Positions 31,569 through 40,766 of a DNA stretch of 64,000 bases are shown in pieces. Source of the DNA: DATARH01 sp036268075. GTDB lineage: Bacteria; Pseudomonadota; Alphaproteobacteria; ATCC43930; CGMCC-115725. Where the stretch lies: the NCBI GenBank assembly GCA_036268075.1, contig DATAUV010000013.1:62001-126000 (forward strand), given 5' to 3'. The notes below the pieces were generated by a model. That model did not search any database. It was not told the DNA's origin and saw only the letters and a program-made list of their open reading frames with translations. How positions within the stretch are numbered: position 1 is the stretch's first letter; each line of letters begins with the position of its first letter. The translations under genes were made by a program, and so were the position numbers.

Positions 31569-33494
31569 GTGGCTGCGATCATCGTATTCCTGCCGCTGCT
31601 CGCCGCCGCGATCGCAGGTTTCTTTGGCAAGGCGCTCGGCGACCGGGGCGCGCAAGTCGTGACCTGCGGCGCGCTCCTGATCTCGGCGGTGCTGGGTCTC
31701 TTCCTGTTCCGCACGATCCTCGGCCAGCACGACGCGCAGGTGATCCACCTGGCGAGCTGGATCGTCGCCGGCGGGGTCGATGTCGAGTGGTCGCTGCGGC
31801 TCGACACCCTCTCGGGGGTGATGATCGTTGTCGTCACCAGCGTGTCGGCGATGGTCCACATCTACTCGGTCGGCTACATGCACGGCGACGCGCATGTGCC
31901 GCGGTTCATGGCGTATCTGAGCCTCTTCACCTTTTTCATGCTGATGCTGGTGACGGCCGAGGACTTCGTGCAGATGTTCTTCGGCTGGGAGGGGGTGGGG
32001 CTCGCCTCGTACCTGCTGATCGGGTTCTGGTCCGACCGGCCGACCGCCAACGCGGCGGCGATCAAGGCGTTCGTCGTCAACCGCATCGGCGATTTCGGGT
32101 TCGCGCTCGGCATCTTCGCGACGTTCGTCATGTTCAACTCGCTCGACTTCTCGACCGTCTTCGACAAGGCGCCGGGGGCGGTCGGGTGGTCGATGAACTT
32201 TCTGCACTGGCAGGTTCCGTCGCTGACGCTCGCCTGCGTGCTGCTGTTTGTCGGCGCGATGGGGAAGTCGGCGCAGCTCGGGCTCCACACCTGGCTGCCC
32301 GACGCGATGGAGGGGCCGACTCCGGTGTCGGCGCTGATCCATGCCGCGACGATGGTGACGGCCGGCGTCTACATGGTCGCGCGCCTGTCGCCGATGTTCG
32401 AGTACGCGCCGAACGCGCTCGCCCTCGTCGGGGTAATCGGCGGCACCACCGCGATCTTTGCCGCCAGCGTCGGCATGGCGCAGAACGACATCAAGCGCGT
32501 CATCGCCTATTCGACCTGCTCGCAGCTCGGCTACATGTTCTTCGCCGCCGGTGTCTCGGCCTATGGCGCGGCGATGTTCCACCTGTTCACCCACGCCTTC
32601 TTCAAGGCGCTGCTGTTCCTCGGCGCCGGCTCGGTGATCCACGCGCTGTCGGGCGAGCAGGACATGCGTCGGATGGGGGGGCTGTGGCGGAAGATCCCGT
32701 ACACCTACGTGCTGATGTGGATCGGCAGCCTGTCGCTCGCCGGCATCCCGTTCTTCTCCGGCTATTTCTCGAAGGACATGATCCTCGCCGCGTCCTGGGC
32801 CTCGGGGACGGCGGTCGGGCGGTACTCGTTCTGCCTCGGCACGTTCACCGCGTTCCTGACCGCGTTCTATTCGTGGCGGCTCATCATTTTGACCTTCCAC
32901 GGGCCCGCGCGCGCCGACCACGAGACGATGCACCACGCGCATGAAAGCCCGTGGGTGATGCTGATCCCGCTATTCGTGCTCGCGGCCGGTGCGGCGTTTG
33001 TCGGGTATTTCGCCGAAGACTGGTTTGTCGGGCCGGATCGCGTCGGGTTCTGGAAGGGCGCGATCCTGGTTTTGCCGGAGCACGATTCGATCGGGCGGGC
33101 CGAGGATATCCCCGGATACATCGCCTATCTGCCTCTCGTCGCGGCGCTGTCGGGGATCGCGATCGCCTATGTCTGCTATATGTGGAAGCCGACGATCCCG
33201 GCCGCGACGGCGATGCGGTTCCGCGCGCTGTACCTGTTCCTCTACAACAAATGGTACTTCGACGAGCTCTACGATCGGCTCTTCGTCAACACCGCCTTCG
33301 CGCTCGGCGATGGGCTGTGGAAGACCGGCGACGGGGCGATCATCGACGGGCTCGGCCCCGACGGCATCGCCGCCGCGACGCACGAGCTGGCGCGCGAGGT
33401 GAGCCGGCTCCAGACCGGCTACGTCTACCACTATGCGTTTGCGATGCTGATCGGCGTGGTCGCGCTGGTGACTTGGTACTTGTTGCCAAGGTGA
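31569..33494 (+). CDS. nuoL: NADH-quinone oxidoreductase subunit L
   Basis: A 641-residue antiporter-like subunit (the ND5 equivalent) at the far end of the membrane arm, with the long lateral helix at its C-terminus. The key Glu of transmembrane helix 5 is in FFGWEGVGLASYLLIGFW, and the Lys/His of the channel are in GKSAQLGLHTWLPDAMEGPTPVSALIHAATMVTAG. The GTG start at 31569 has TGAGGCG upstream. Confidence 0.97.
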   Translation: MAAIIVFLPLLAAAIAGFFGKALGDRGAQVVTCGALLISAVLGLFLFRTILGQHDAQVIHLASWIVAGGVDVEWSLRLDTLSGVMIVVVTSVSAMVHIYSVGYMHGDAHVPRFMAYLSLFTFFMLMLVTAEDFVQMFFGWEGVGLASYLLIGFWSDRPTANAAAIKAFVVNRIGDFGFALGIFATFVMFNSLDFSTVFDKAPGAVGWSMNFLHWQVPSLTLACVLLFVGAMGKSAQLGLHTWLPDAMEGPTPVSALIHAATMVTAGVYMVARLSPMFEYAPNALALVGVIGGTTAIFAASVGMAQNDIKRVIAYSTCSQLGYMFFAAGVSAYGAAMFHLFTHAFFKALLFLGAGSVIHALSGEQDMRRMGGLWRKIPYTYVLMWIGSLSLAGIPFFSGYFSKDMILAASWASGTAVGRYSFCLGTFTAFLTAFYSWRLIILTFHGPARADHETMHHAHESPWVMLIPLFVLAAGAAFVGYFAEDWFVGPDRVGFWKGAILVLPEHDSIGRAEDIPGYIAYLPLVAALSGIAIAYVCYMWKPTIPAATAMRFRALYLFLYNKWYFDELYDRLFVNTAFALGDGLWKTGDGAIIDGLGPDGIAAATHELAREVSRLQTGYVYHYAFAMLIGVVALVTWYLLPR

Positions 33495-33526
33495 CACAGC
33501 GCATGATCGTCGCCGCACAAAAATCA

Positions 33527-33650
33527 GGTCATTCCGGAGCTCGCGTAGAGCGCGAGAACCCGGAACCCATGAACACGGACCGCGGAAATCCGGCACAGGC
33601 CGGTGTTCTTGGGTTCCGGGTTCGCCGCGATGCGGCGCCCCGGAATGACC
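33527..33650. repeat. Palindromic element (family D) between nuoL and nuoM
   Basis: Outer arms GGTCATTCCGG (33527-33537) and CCGGAATGACC (33640-33650), plus inner arms around GAACCCGGAACCC and GGGTTCCGGGTTC, give a long imperfect hairpin. It belongs to a different family from the nuoI/nuoJ repeat. Confidence 0.8.
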
Positions 33651-33675
33651 AAGGAGAAGGGGGAGCAACGGCGCG

Positions 33676-35202
33676 ATGAGTCATTGGCCGCTGCTCTCGC
33701 TCGTCACGTTCCTGCCGCTGGTCGGCGTCGCGTTCATCATGCTCGCGCGCGGCGACGACGAGACCGTGGCGCGCAACGCCCGGAACATCGCGCTGTCGAC
33801 CTCGCTGATCGTGTTCATCCTGTCGACGCTGTTATGGATCGATTTCGACCCCGGCAGCGCCGCGTTTCAGTTTGTCGAGAAGGCGAACTGGATCCGGCTC
33901 GGCGGGTTCACGATCAACTATCACATGGGGATCGACGGCATCTCGCTGTTCTTCGTGCTGTTGTCGACCCTCTTGACCGTGCTGTGCGTGCTGGCGAGCT
34001 GGCAGTCGGTGCACAGCCAGATCCGCGAATACATGATCGCCTTTCTCGTCCTCGAGACGCTGATGGTCGGCATGTTCTGCGCGCTCGATTTCGTGCTGTT
34101 CTACGTGTTCTTCGAGGGCGTCCTCATTCCGATGTTCCTGATCATCGGGGTGTGGGGCGGGCCGCGGCGGGTGTATGCGGCGTTCAAGTTTTTCCTCTAC
34201 ACGCTGCTCGGCTCGGTGTTGATGCTGCTGGCGATCCTCGCGGTCTATTGGCAGATCCACAGCACCGACATCGAACTCGCGCTCAATTCGCACTTCCCGG
34301 CCGATCTGCAGAAATGGCTGTGGCTCGCCTTCATGGCCTCGTTCGCGGTCAAGGTGCCGATGTGGCCGGTGCACACATGGCTCCCCGACGCGCATGTCGA
34401 GGCGCCGACAGCGGGGTCGGTGATCCTTGCCGGCGTCCTCCTGAAGATGGGCGGGTACGGGTTCGTGCGCTTTTCGCTGCCGATGTTCCCGCTCGCCTCG
34501 GCCTATTTCACGCCGCTGATCTTTGCCCTCAGCGCGATCGCGGTGATCTACACCTCGCTCGTCGCGCTGGCGCAGACCGACATGAAAAAGCTGATCGCCT
34601 ATTCGTCGGTCGCGCATATGGGCTTTGTGACGATGGGCATCTTCGCCGTCACCAGCGAGGCGGTGCAGGGCGCGGTGGTGCAGATGCTGAGCCACGGGCT
34701 CGTCTCGTCGGCGCTCTTCCTCTGCGTCGGCGTCGTCTACGACCGGCTGCACACGCGCGACATCGACCGCTATGGTGGACTTGTGACGCGGATGCCGGCC
34801 TATTCCTTTGTCTTCATGGCCTTCATGCTGGCCTCGGTCGGGTTGCCCGGGACCAGCGGGTTTGTCGGCGAGTTCCTGATCCTCCTCGGCACGTTCCGCG
34901 TCTCGACGACCGAGTGCTTCCTCGCCGCGACGGCGATGTTCCTCGGCGCGGCCTACATGCTCTACCTTTACCGCCGCGTGATCTTCGGCACGATCACCCG
35001 CGACGACCTGCGCGGGATGCTCGACCTGTCGCTGCGCGAGAAAATCGTCTTCGCGCCGCTGATCCTTCTGGTGTTGTGGATGGGCATCTACCCGTCGTCG
35101 TTCCTCGTGCCGATCCGCGCCTCGGTCGACCATCTCGTCGCCCAGGTCAGCGCGGCCCAGGGCACGACTCAGCACGCCGCGCTCGAAAGCACCGACCAAT
35201 GA
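33676..35202 (+). CDS. nuoM: NADH-quinone oxidoreductase subunit M
   Basis: A 508-residue antiporter-like proton-pumping subunit (the ND4 equivalent) with about 14 helices. The pattern FYVFFEGVLIPMFLIIGVWG carries the helix-5 glutamate, and KVPMWPVHTWLPDAHVEAPTAGSVILAG carries the channel lysine. It is preceded by a palindromic repeat and a GGAGAAGGGGGAG ribosome site. Confidence 0.97.
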   Translation: MSHWPLLSLVTFLPLVGVAFIMLARGDDETVARNARNIALSTSLIVFILSTLLWIDFDPGSAAFQFVEKANWIRLGGFTINYHMGIDGISLFFVLLSTLLTVLCVLASWQSVHSQIREYMIAFLVLETLMVGMFCALDFVLFYVFFEGVLIPMFLIIGVWGGPRRVYAAFKFFLYTLLGSVLMLLAILAVYWQIHSTDIELALNSHFPADLQKWLWLAFMASFAVKVPMWPVHTWLPDAHVEAPTAGSVILAGVLLKMGGYGFVRFSLPMFPLASAYFTPLIFALSAIAVIYTSLVALAQTDMKKLIAYSSVAHMGFVTMGIFAVTSEAVQGAVVQMLSHGLVSSALFLCVGVVYDRLHTRDIDRYGGLVTRMPAYSFVFMAFMLASVGLPGTSGFVGEFLILLGTFRVSTTECFLAATAMFLGAAYMLYLYRRVIFGTITRDDLRGMLDLSLREKIVFAPLILLVLWMGIYPSSFLVPIRASVDHLVAQVSAAQGTTQHAALESTDQ

Positions 35203-35224
35203 CCGCCTCCGCCCGCACGGATCG

Positions 35225-35348
35225 CTCCCTCTCCGCCCATTGGGGGGAGAGGGCTGGGGTGAGGTGGGAATCCTCGGCGCCTGCCCACCTCACCCTCCCA
35301 TCGCTCCGCGATGGGCCCCTCCCTCTCCTCCCAATGGGCGGAGAGGGG
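35225..35348. repeat. Palindromic element between nuoM and nuoN
   Basis: It begins CTCCCTCTCCGCCCATTGGG and ends with CCCAATGGGCGGAGAGGG. Inner arms GGGGTGAGGTGGG and CCCACCTCACCC are also complementary. It is a variant of family C in which CATTGCGGG is replaced by CATTGGG. Confidence 0.8.
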
Positions 35349-35368
35349 ACATATCGGGGCACCGACCG

Positions 35369-36820
35369 ATGACGCCGTTTGCCGTGCCCGACATGACCGC
35401 GGCGCTGCCTGAGGTGGTGCTCGTGTGCTCGGCGATGGCGCTGCTCTTGATCGGCGTGTTCCGCGGCGAGGGGTCGAGCAGGCTCGTTTCGTGGCTGGCG
35501 GTGCTGGCGCTGATCGTGACGCTGGCGCTGGCCGCGCGCGCGGGGCTCGCGCGGCACGTCAGCTTCTACGGCATGTTCATCACCGACCCGTTCGCGGCGT
35601 TCATGAAGGCGCTGGTCCTGCTCGGATCGGCGGTGACGATCGTCATGGGCATGCGTTTCTTTGAGGAACACAAGATCGCCCGCTTCGAATTCCCGGTGCT
35701 GGTCCTGCTCGCCAGCACCGGGATGATGGTCATGGTCTCGGCCAACGACCTGATCACGCTCTATCTCGGCATCGAATTGCAAAGCCTGGCGCTCTACGTC
35801 GTCGCCAGCTTCGACCGCGACTCGCGGCGGTCGAGCGAGGCGGGGCTCAAGTATTTTGTGCTGGGGGCGCTCGCGTCGGGAATGCTGCTTTACGGCGCCT
35901 CGCTCGTGTACGGGTTCAGCGGCACGACCAGTTTCGCCGGGCTCGCGACGGCGCTGAGCGGCAGCGCGACGCCGCCGGCCGGGATGCTGATCGGGCTCGT
36001 TTTCGTCACGGTCGGGCTCGCCTTCAAGGTGTCGGCGGTGCCGTTCCACATGTGGACGCCCGACGTGTACGAGGGCGCGCCGACGCCGGTGACGGCGTTT
36101 TTCTCGGTCGCGCCCAAGATGGCGGCGATCGCCCTCTTCATGCGGTTCCTGATCGAGCCGTTCGGGCCGATGCTGGCCGAGTGGCGCCAGATCGTGGTGT
36201 TCCTGTCGGTCGCCTCGATGGTGCTGGGCGCGGTCGCGGCGATCGCGCAGACCAATATCAAGCGGCTGATGGCGTATAGCTCGATCGGCCATGTCGGGTA
36301 TGCCCTGATCGGGCTCGCCGCGGGAACGCAGGACGGCATCCGCGGCGTTCTCGTCTACATGGCGATCTACCTGTTCATGAATGCGGGCACGTTCGCGGTG
36401 ATCCTGTGCATGAAGCAGCGGGGCCGGATGGTCGAGGGCATCAACGACCTCGCCGGCCTCTCGCGCTCGCAGCCGGGGCTGGCGCTGGCGCTGGGCATCT
36501 TCATGTTCGCGATGGCCGGAATCCCGCCGACCGCCGGGTTCTTCTCCAAGCTCTACATCTTTCTCGCCGCCATCGACGCCCATCTGACCGGGCTCGCGAT
36601 CATCGGCGTGCTCGCCAGCGTCGTGGGGGCGTTCTATTACCTGCGCATCGTCAAGGTGATGTATTTCGACGAGCCGCAAGGCGCGTTCGACCGGCCGATC
36701 TCGCCCGAACTGAAGGGCGTCCTGCTGGTGACCGCGATCGTCGTGCTGTTCTTCATCCTGCTGCCCGATCCGCTGGTCGGCGGGGCGCAGATCGCGGCGA
36801 AATCGCTGTTCGGTCAATGA
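35369..36820 (+). CDS. nuoN: NADH-quinone oxidoreductase subunit N
   Basis: A 483-residue antiporter-like proton-pumping subunit (the ND2 equivalent). YLGIELQSLALYVVASFDRDS holds the helix-5 Glu, and KVSAVPFHMWTPDVYEGAPTPVTAFFSVAPKMAA holds the channel lysines. The start is ATG 35369, just beyond the repeat. It is the last complex I gene and overlaps birA by 4 bases. Confidence 0.97.
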   Translation: MTPFAVPDMTAALPEVVLVCSAMALLLIGVFRGEGSSRLVSWLAVLALIVTLALAARAGLARHVSFYGMFITDPFAAFMKALVLLGSAVTIVMGMRFFEEHKIARFEFPVLVLLASTGMMVMVSANDLITLYLGIELQSLALYVVASFDRDSRRSSEAGLKYFVLGALASGMLLYGASLVYGFSGTTSFAGLATALSGSATPPAGMLIGLVFVTVGLAFKVSAVPFHMWTPDVYEGAPTPVTAFFSVAPKMAAIALFMRFLIEPFGPMLAEWRQIVVFLSVASMVLGAVAAIAQTNIKRLMAYSSIGHVGYALIGLAAGTQDGIRGVLVYMAIYLFMNAGTFAVILCMKQRGRMVEGINDLAGLSRSQPGLALALGIFMFAMAGIPPTAGFFSKLYIFLAAIDAHLTGLAIIGVLASVVGAFYYLRIVKVMYFDEPQGAFDRPISPELKGVLLVTAIVVLFFILLPDPLVGGAQIAAKSLFGQ

Positions 36821-37560
36821 CCGAGGGGTTTCGGCTGCTGCGCTACGAAACCCTCGGCAGCACCAATGACGAGGCAAAGCGGCTGGCGCGCGAGGGCGCG
36901 GCGGCGGGCACGATCGTCTACGCGATGACGCAGACCGCCGGGCGCGGGCGGCGCGGGCGGGAATGGGTCTCGCCGGCGACCGGCAACCTCTATTCGTCGC
37001 TGCTGTGGCGGCCGGATTGCCCGGTGGCGAGCGCGGCCCAGCTCGGCTTTGTCGCGGCGCTCGCGGTTGCCGACGGGCTCGACCCGCTGCTGCCGCCGGG
37101 CGCGCGGCTGCGCCTCAAATGGCCGAACGATGTGTTGCTCAACGGCAAGAAAGTGTCCGGCATCCTGCTCGAATCGGAAACCGGCGGCGCGGCGCTCGAC
37201 TTCGTCGTGGTCGGGATCGGCGTCAACCTCGCCAGCTCGCCGCGCGGGACCGAGACCGCCGCGACCTCGCTCGCCGAGGAGGGCGTGACGGGGGTGAGCC
37301 CGGAAACCATGCTGGCGGGCCTCACGGACGGCTTCGCGCGCTGGGAGGGGCGGTGGCGTCAGAACGGGTTCCCGGCGGTCCGTGCGGCCTGGCTCGCCCG
37401 CGCCGGCGGCTTGGGAGAGGACATCCGCGTGCGGCTGGAGCGCGAGACGCTCCACGGCCGCTTCCTCGACCTCGACGAGGCCGGGGCGCTGCTGCTGGGG
37501 CAGGAAAGCGGCCAGCGGCGCATCGCGGCGGGCGACATCTTCCCGATTGCGGGGTGGTGA
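36817..37560 (+). CDS. birA: Biotin--[acetyl-CoA-carboxylase] ligase
   Basis: It activates biotin as biotinyl-AMP and attaches it to carboxylase lysines. The 247-residue product has TAGRGRRGREWVSP (the biotin-AMP loop), WPNDVLLNGKKVSGILLE and the C-terminal SH3-like domain. The N-terminal DNA-binding domain of the E. coli BirA repressor is missing, so it acts only as an enzyme. It overlaps nuoN (ATGA) and is one base from coaX. Confidence 0.94.
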   Translation: MTEGFRLLRYETLGSTNDEAKRLAREGAAAGTIVYAMTQTAGRGRRGREWVSPATGNLYSSLLWRPDCPVASAAQLGFVAALAVADGLDPLLPPGARLRLKWPNDVLLNGKKVSGILLESETGGAALDFVVVGIGVNLASSPRGTETAATSLAEEGVTGVSPETMLAGLTDGFARWEGRWRQNGFPAVRAAWLARAGGLGEDIRVRLERETLHGRFLDLDEAGALLLGQESGQRRIAAGDIFPIAGW

Positions 37561-37561
37561 G

Positions 37562-38338
37562 ATGCTGCTGGCGATCGATTCGGGCAACACCAATGCGGTC
37601 TTCGCGGTCTATGCCGGCGACGAGCTGAAGGCGTCGTGGCGGATCTCGACGAACGCCCGCCGTACCGCCGACGAATACGCGATCTGGCTGACCCAGCTTT
37701 TGTCGCTGGCCGGGCTCAAGACCGGCGATATCGACGCGGCGATCATCGGCAACGTCGTGCCCGACGCGATGTTCAACCTGATCCAGCTTTGCCAGCGCTA
37801 CTTGAGTTGCGACCCGCTGGTGGTCGGGCGCGAGAATTGCGCACCGGGGATCGGGATCGATGTCGACATGCCGGCCAAGGATGTCGGCGCCGACCGCGTC
37901 GCGAACTCGGTCGCCGCCGTCGATCGCTACAAGCCGCCGCTGATCGTCGTCGATTTCGGCACCGCGACCAATTTCGACATCGTCGACAAGAGTGGCAGCT
38001 ACTGCGGCGGCGTCATCGCGCCGGGGCCGAATTTGTCGCTGCAGGCGCTGGAGATGGCGGCGGCGCAGTTGCCGCATGTCGCGCTGACCAAGCCGCAGGC
38101 CGTGGTCGGCCGCGCGACGGTGCCGGCGATGCAGTCGGGCGTGTTCTGGGGCTATGTCGGGCTCATTGAGGGGCTGGTGCGGCGCATTCGCGAGGAGCGG
38201 AAGGAAAAAATGGGGGTGATCGCGACCGGCGGGCTTGCGCCGCTTTTCGCCAGCGCGACCGATGTGATCGAGACCGTCGACCGCGACCTGACGCTGTGGG
38301 GTTTGCGCCTCATCTATCGCCACAACACCAACAAATGA
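37562..38338 (+). CDS. coaX: Type III pantothenate kinase
   Basis: It phosphorylates pantothenate in the first committed step of CoA synthesis. The 258-residue protein has the ASKHA-fold phosphate loop DSGNTNAVFAVY at the N-terminus, GADRVANSVAA and VVDFGTATNFDIVD. Together with coaD near the start of the window it supplies two CoA steps. It overlaps the RNase J gene by 4 bases. Confidence 0.95.
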   Translation: MLLAIDSGNTNAVFAVYAGDELKASWRISTNARRTADEYAIWLTQLLSLAGLKTGDIDAAIIGNVVPDAMFNLIQLCQRYLSCDPLVVGRENCAPGIGIDVDMPAKDVGADRVANSVAAVDRYKPPLIVVDFGTATNFDIVDKSGSYCGGVIAPGPNLSLQALEMAAAQLPHVALTKPQAVVGRATVPAMQSGVFWGYVGLIEGLVRRIREERKEKMGVIATGGLAPLFASATDVIETVDRDLTLWGLRLIYRHNTNK

Positions 38339-40026
38339 AGGCTCCCAAGGCCGCCGCGGCCTCCCATTTCTGCGACCGGGACCGGGATTCGCTGTTTTTC
38401 GTGCCCCTCGGCGGGTCCGGCGAGATCGGGATGAACCTCAACCTCTACGCCTATGGCGGGAAGTGGCTGATGCTCGATTGCGGCGTGACCTTTGGCGACG
38501 ACAGCCAGCCGGGGCTCGACGTCGTGATGCCCGACCCGCAATTCATCGTCGAGCGCCGCGACAAGCTCCTGGGCATCGTCGCGACGCACGCGCATGAGGA
38601 CCATATCGGCGCGATCCCCTATCTGTGGCCAAAGCTCCGTTGCCCGATCTGGGCGACGCCGTTCACCGCCTCGTTGTTGCGCGCGAAGCTCAAGGAGGTC
38701 GGGCTCCTCGACAAGGTTCCGATCACGATCGTGCCGATGTCGGGCAAGTTCGAGATCGGGCCGTTCGGGCTCGAGCTGATCACGCTGACCCATTCGATCC
38801 CCGAGCCCAACGCGGTGGTGATCCGCACCCCGGTCGGCACGGTATTGCACAGCGGCGACTGGAAGTTCGACCCCGACCCGCTGGTCGGCGACGTGACCGA
38901 CGAGGCGGCGCTGCGCCGGATCGGCGACGAGGGCGTGCTGGCGCTGGTGTGCGACTCGACCAATGCGCTCAAGCCCGGGTCGTCGCGCTCCGAGGGCGAA
39001 TTGCGCGAGTCGCTGACCGAGCTGATCGGCCGCTATGACGGGCGGGTCGCGGTGGCGTGCTTTGCGTCGAACGTCGCGCGGCTGTCGACGATCGCGAAAG
39101 CCGCGCAGGCGCATGGGCGCGACGTGGCGCTGGTCGGGCGCTCGCTGCACCGGATCGACGCGGCCGCGCGCGAGAACGGCTATCTGACCGACCTCCCGCG
39201 GTTTCTGACCGAGGACGAGGCCGGCTATGTCCCGCGCGACAAGCTCCTGGTGATCTGCACCGGCAGCCAGGGCGAGCCGCGCGCGGCGCTCAGCCGCATC
39301 GCCCGCGACGACCATGCCCATGTGACGCTGGAGGCCGGCGACGTCGTGATCTTCTCGTCGAAGATCATCCCTGGCAACGAGAAGGCGATCGGGCGGCTGC
39401 AGAATTCGCTCAGCAAGCTTGGCGTCGAGATCGTCACCGAGGGCGACGAGTTCGTCCACGTCTCCGGCCATCCGAGCCAGGACGAGCTGACGCGCATGTA
39501 CCAGATGGTGCGCCCGCGCGTGGCGATCCCGGTGCATGGCGAGTCGCGTCACCTCGCGGTCCACGCCGAGATCGCGCGGGCCTGCCAGGTCACCGAGGCG
39601 CTGGTGATCGAGAACGGCGCCGTGGTGCGGCTCGACGCGTATGGCGGCTCGGTGGTCGACGAGGTGCCGGTCGGGCGCGTCGCCGCCGACGGCAGCGAGC
39701 TTTTGCCGATCGGCGGCACGGCGCTCAGGCAGCGGCGGCGCATCGGCGCCGACGGCGGCGCGGTCGCGAGCGTCGTCGTCGATCGCAAGGGACTTCTGAT
39801 GGCGCCGCCCAAGGTCACGCTGTTCGGGCTGGGCGAGGGGGCGGCGGTGCCGGAGATCGCCGCCGCGCTGGGCAAGATCGTCGCCGATACGGTCGAGACG
39901 ATGCCGGCGCCCCTGCGCCGCGACGACGACGCACTGGCCGAGGCCGCCCGCCGCGCGCTCCGCCGCGGCATCAGCGACCGGCTTGGCAAGCGTCCACTGA
40001 TCGAGATCCAGCTCGTGAGGCTTTAG
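38335..40026 (+). CDS. rnj: Ribonuclease J
   Basis: A 563-residue metallo-beta-lactamase/beta-CASP nuclease with 5'-exo and endo activity on RNA. The metal motif HAHEDH is near residue 85, LHSGDWKFDPDP supplies further ligands, VCDSTNAL follows, and the beta-CASP region has SGHPSQDEL and VHGESRHL. The C-terminal domain is typical of the family. The ATG at 38335 overlaps coaX. RNase J is the usual mRNA decay partner of RNase E in alphaproteobacteria. Confidence 0.95.
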   Translation: MKAPKAAAASHFCDRDRDSLFFVPLGGSGEIGMNLNLYAYGGKWLMLDCGVTFGDDSQPGLDVVMPDPQFIVERRDKLLGIVATHAHEDHIGAIPYLWPKLRCPIWATPFTASLLRAKLKEVGLLDKVPITIVPMSGKFEIGPFGLELITLTHSIPEPNAVVIRTPVGTVLHSGDWKFDPDPLVGDVTDEAALRRIGDEGVLALVCDSTNALKPGSSRSEGELRESLTELIGRYDGRVAVACFASNVARLSTIAKAAQAHGRDVALVGRSLHRIDAAARENGYLTDLPRFLTEDEAGYVPRDKLLVICTGSQGEPRAALSRIARDDHAHVTLEAGDVVIFSSKIIPGNEKAIGRLQNSLSKLGVEIVTEGDEFVHVSGHPSQDELTRMYQMVRPRVAIPVHGESRHLAVHAEIARACQVTEALVIENGAVVRLDAYGGSVVDEVPVGRVAADGSELLPIGGTALRQRRRIGADGGAVASVVVDRKGLLMAPPKVTLFGLGEGAAVPEIAAALGKIVADTVETMPAPLRRDDDALAEAARRALRRGISDRLGKRPLIEIQLVRL

Positions 40027-40044
40027 GGGTGATGCCCAATAATT

Positions 40045-40103
40045 GGACCGCGGGCGTCCCGCCCGCTCTTTCCTGCAAGATGCGGGCGGGACGCCCGCGG
40101 TCC
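40045..40103. repeat. Perfect 22-bp hairpin, family B
   Basis: Arms at 40045-40066 and 40082-40103 are exact complements around a 15-base loop. The left arm is identical to 4093-4114. It lies between rnj and the epimerase gene and probably acts on mRNA ends there, but its dispersal marks it as a repeat element. Confidence 0.88.
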
Positions 40104-40118
40104 ATACGGAGCGCCTGA

Positions 40119-40523
40119 ATGATCGGCCGGCTCAATCATGTCGCGATCGTCGTGTCCGACCTCGACATGGCTGCCGCGACCTATCGCGGCGTGCTCGGGG
40201 CGACCGTCTCGCCGCCGCAGGCTTTGCCCGAGCACGGCGTCACGGTGGTCTTCGTCGAATTGCCAAACACCCATATCGAGCTCTTGCAGCCGCTCGGCGA
40301 CAAATCGCCCGTGCGCGATTTTCTCGCGCGTAATCCATCGGGCGGCATGCATCATGTCTGCTATGAGGTCGCGGATATCCGGGCTGCTCGCGATCGCCTC
40401 GCCGAATCGGGCGCGCGGGTGTTGGGCGACGGCGAACCGAAGCCGGGCGCGCACGGCAAGCCGGTGCTGTTCCTGCACCCAAAGGATTTCTGTGGCACGC
40501 TGATCGAGTTGGAACAGGCGTAG
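40119..40523 (+). CDS. mce: Methylmalonyl-CoA epimerase
   Basis: A 134-residue vicinal oxygen chelate protein that interconverts (2R)- and (2S)-methylmalonyl-CoA on the propionyl-CoA route. The metal ligands and signature lie in LNHVAIVVSDLDMA (first His), GGMHHVCYEVADI, and the Glu in FCGTLIELEQ. The position after rnj and before the DUF1467 gene is a conserved alphaproteobacterial neighbourhood. Confidence 0.93.
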   Translation: MIGRLNHVAIVVSDLDMAAATYRGVLGATVSPPQALPEHGVTVVFVELPNTHIELLQPLGDKSPVRDFLARNPSGGMHHVCYEVADIRAARDRLAESGARVLGDGEPKPGAHGKPVLFLHPKDFCGTLIELEQA

Positions 40524-40528
40524 GATAG

Positions 40529-40765
40529 ATGGGCTGGCTCACCGGGATCGTCGTCTATTGGTTGACGTGGTGGGTCGTGCTGTTCGCCGTCCTGCCGCTG
40601 TGGGTGTCGACGGCCGATCTGGACGCGCCCGGGGGCGCGGTCGGGGCGCCGAAGCGGACGTACCTGCCGCGCAAGCTCGCGGTGACCTCGGTGGTGGCCG
40701 GGGTGATCTGGATCGGCATCTACATCTGCGTGCACGAGCCGTGGTTCAGCTTTCGCGGGTCGTGA
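40529..40765 (+). CDS. DUF1467 family membrane protein
   Basis: A 78-residue protein with two transmembrane helices (residues 4-24 and about 52-70) and a short polar loop containing KRTYLPRKLAVT. It matches the small DUF1467 family found after mce in alphaproteobacteria. Its function is unknown. It starts 5 bases after mce and ends one base before the next gene. Confidence 0.85.
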   Translation: MGWLTGIVVYWLTWWVVLFAVLPLWVSTADLDAPGGAVGAPKRTYLPRKLAVTSVVAGVIWIGIYICVHEPWFSFRGS

Positions 40766-40766
40766 G

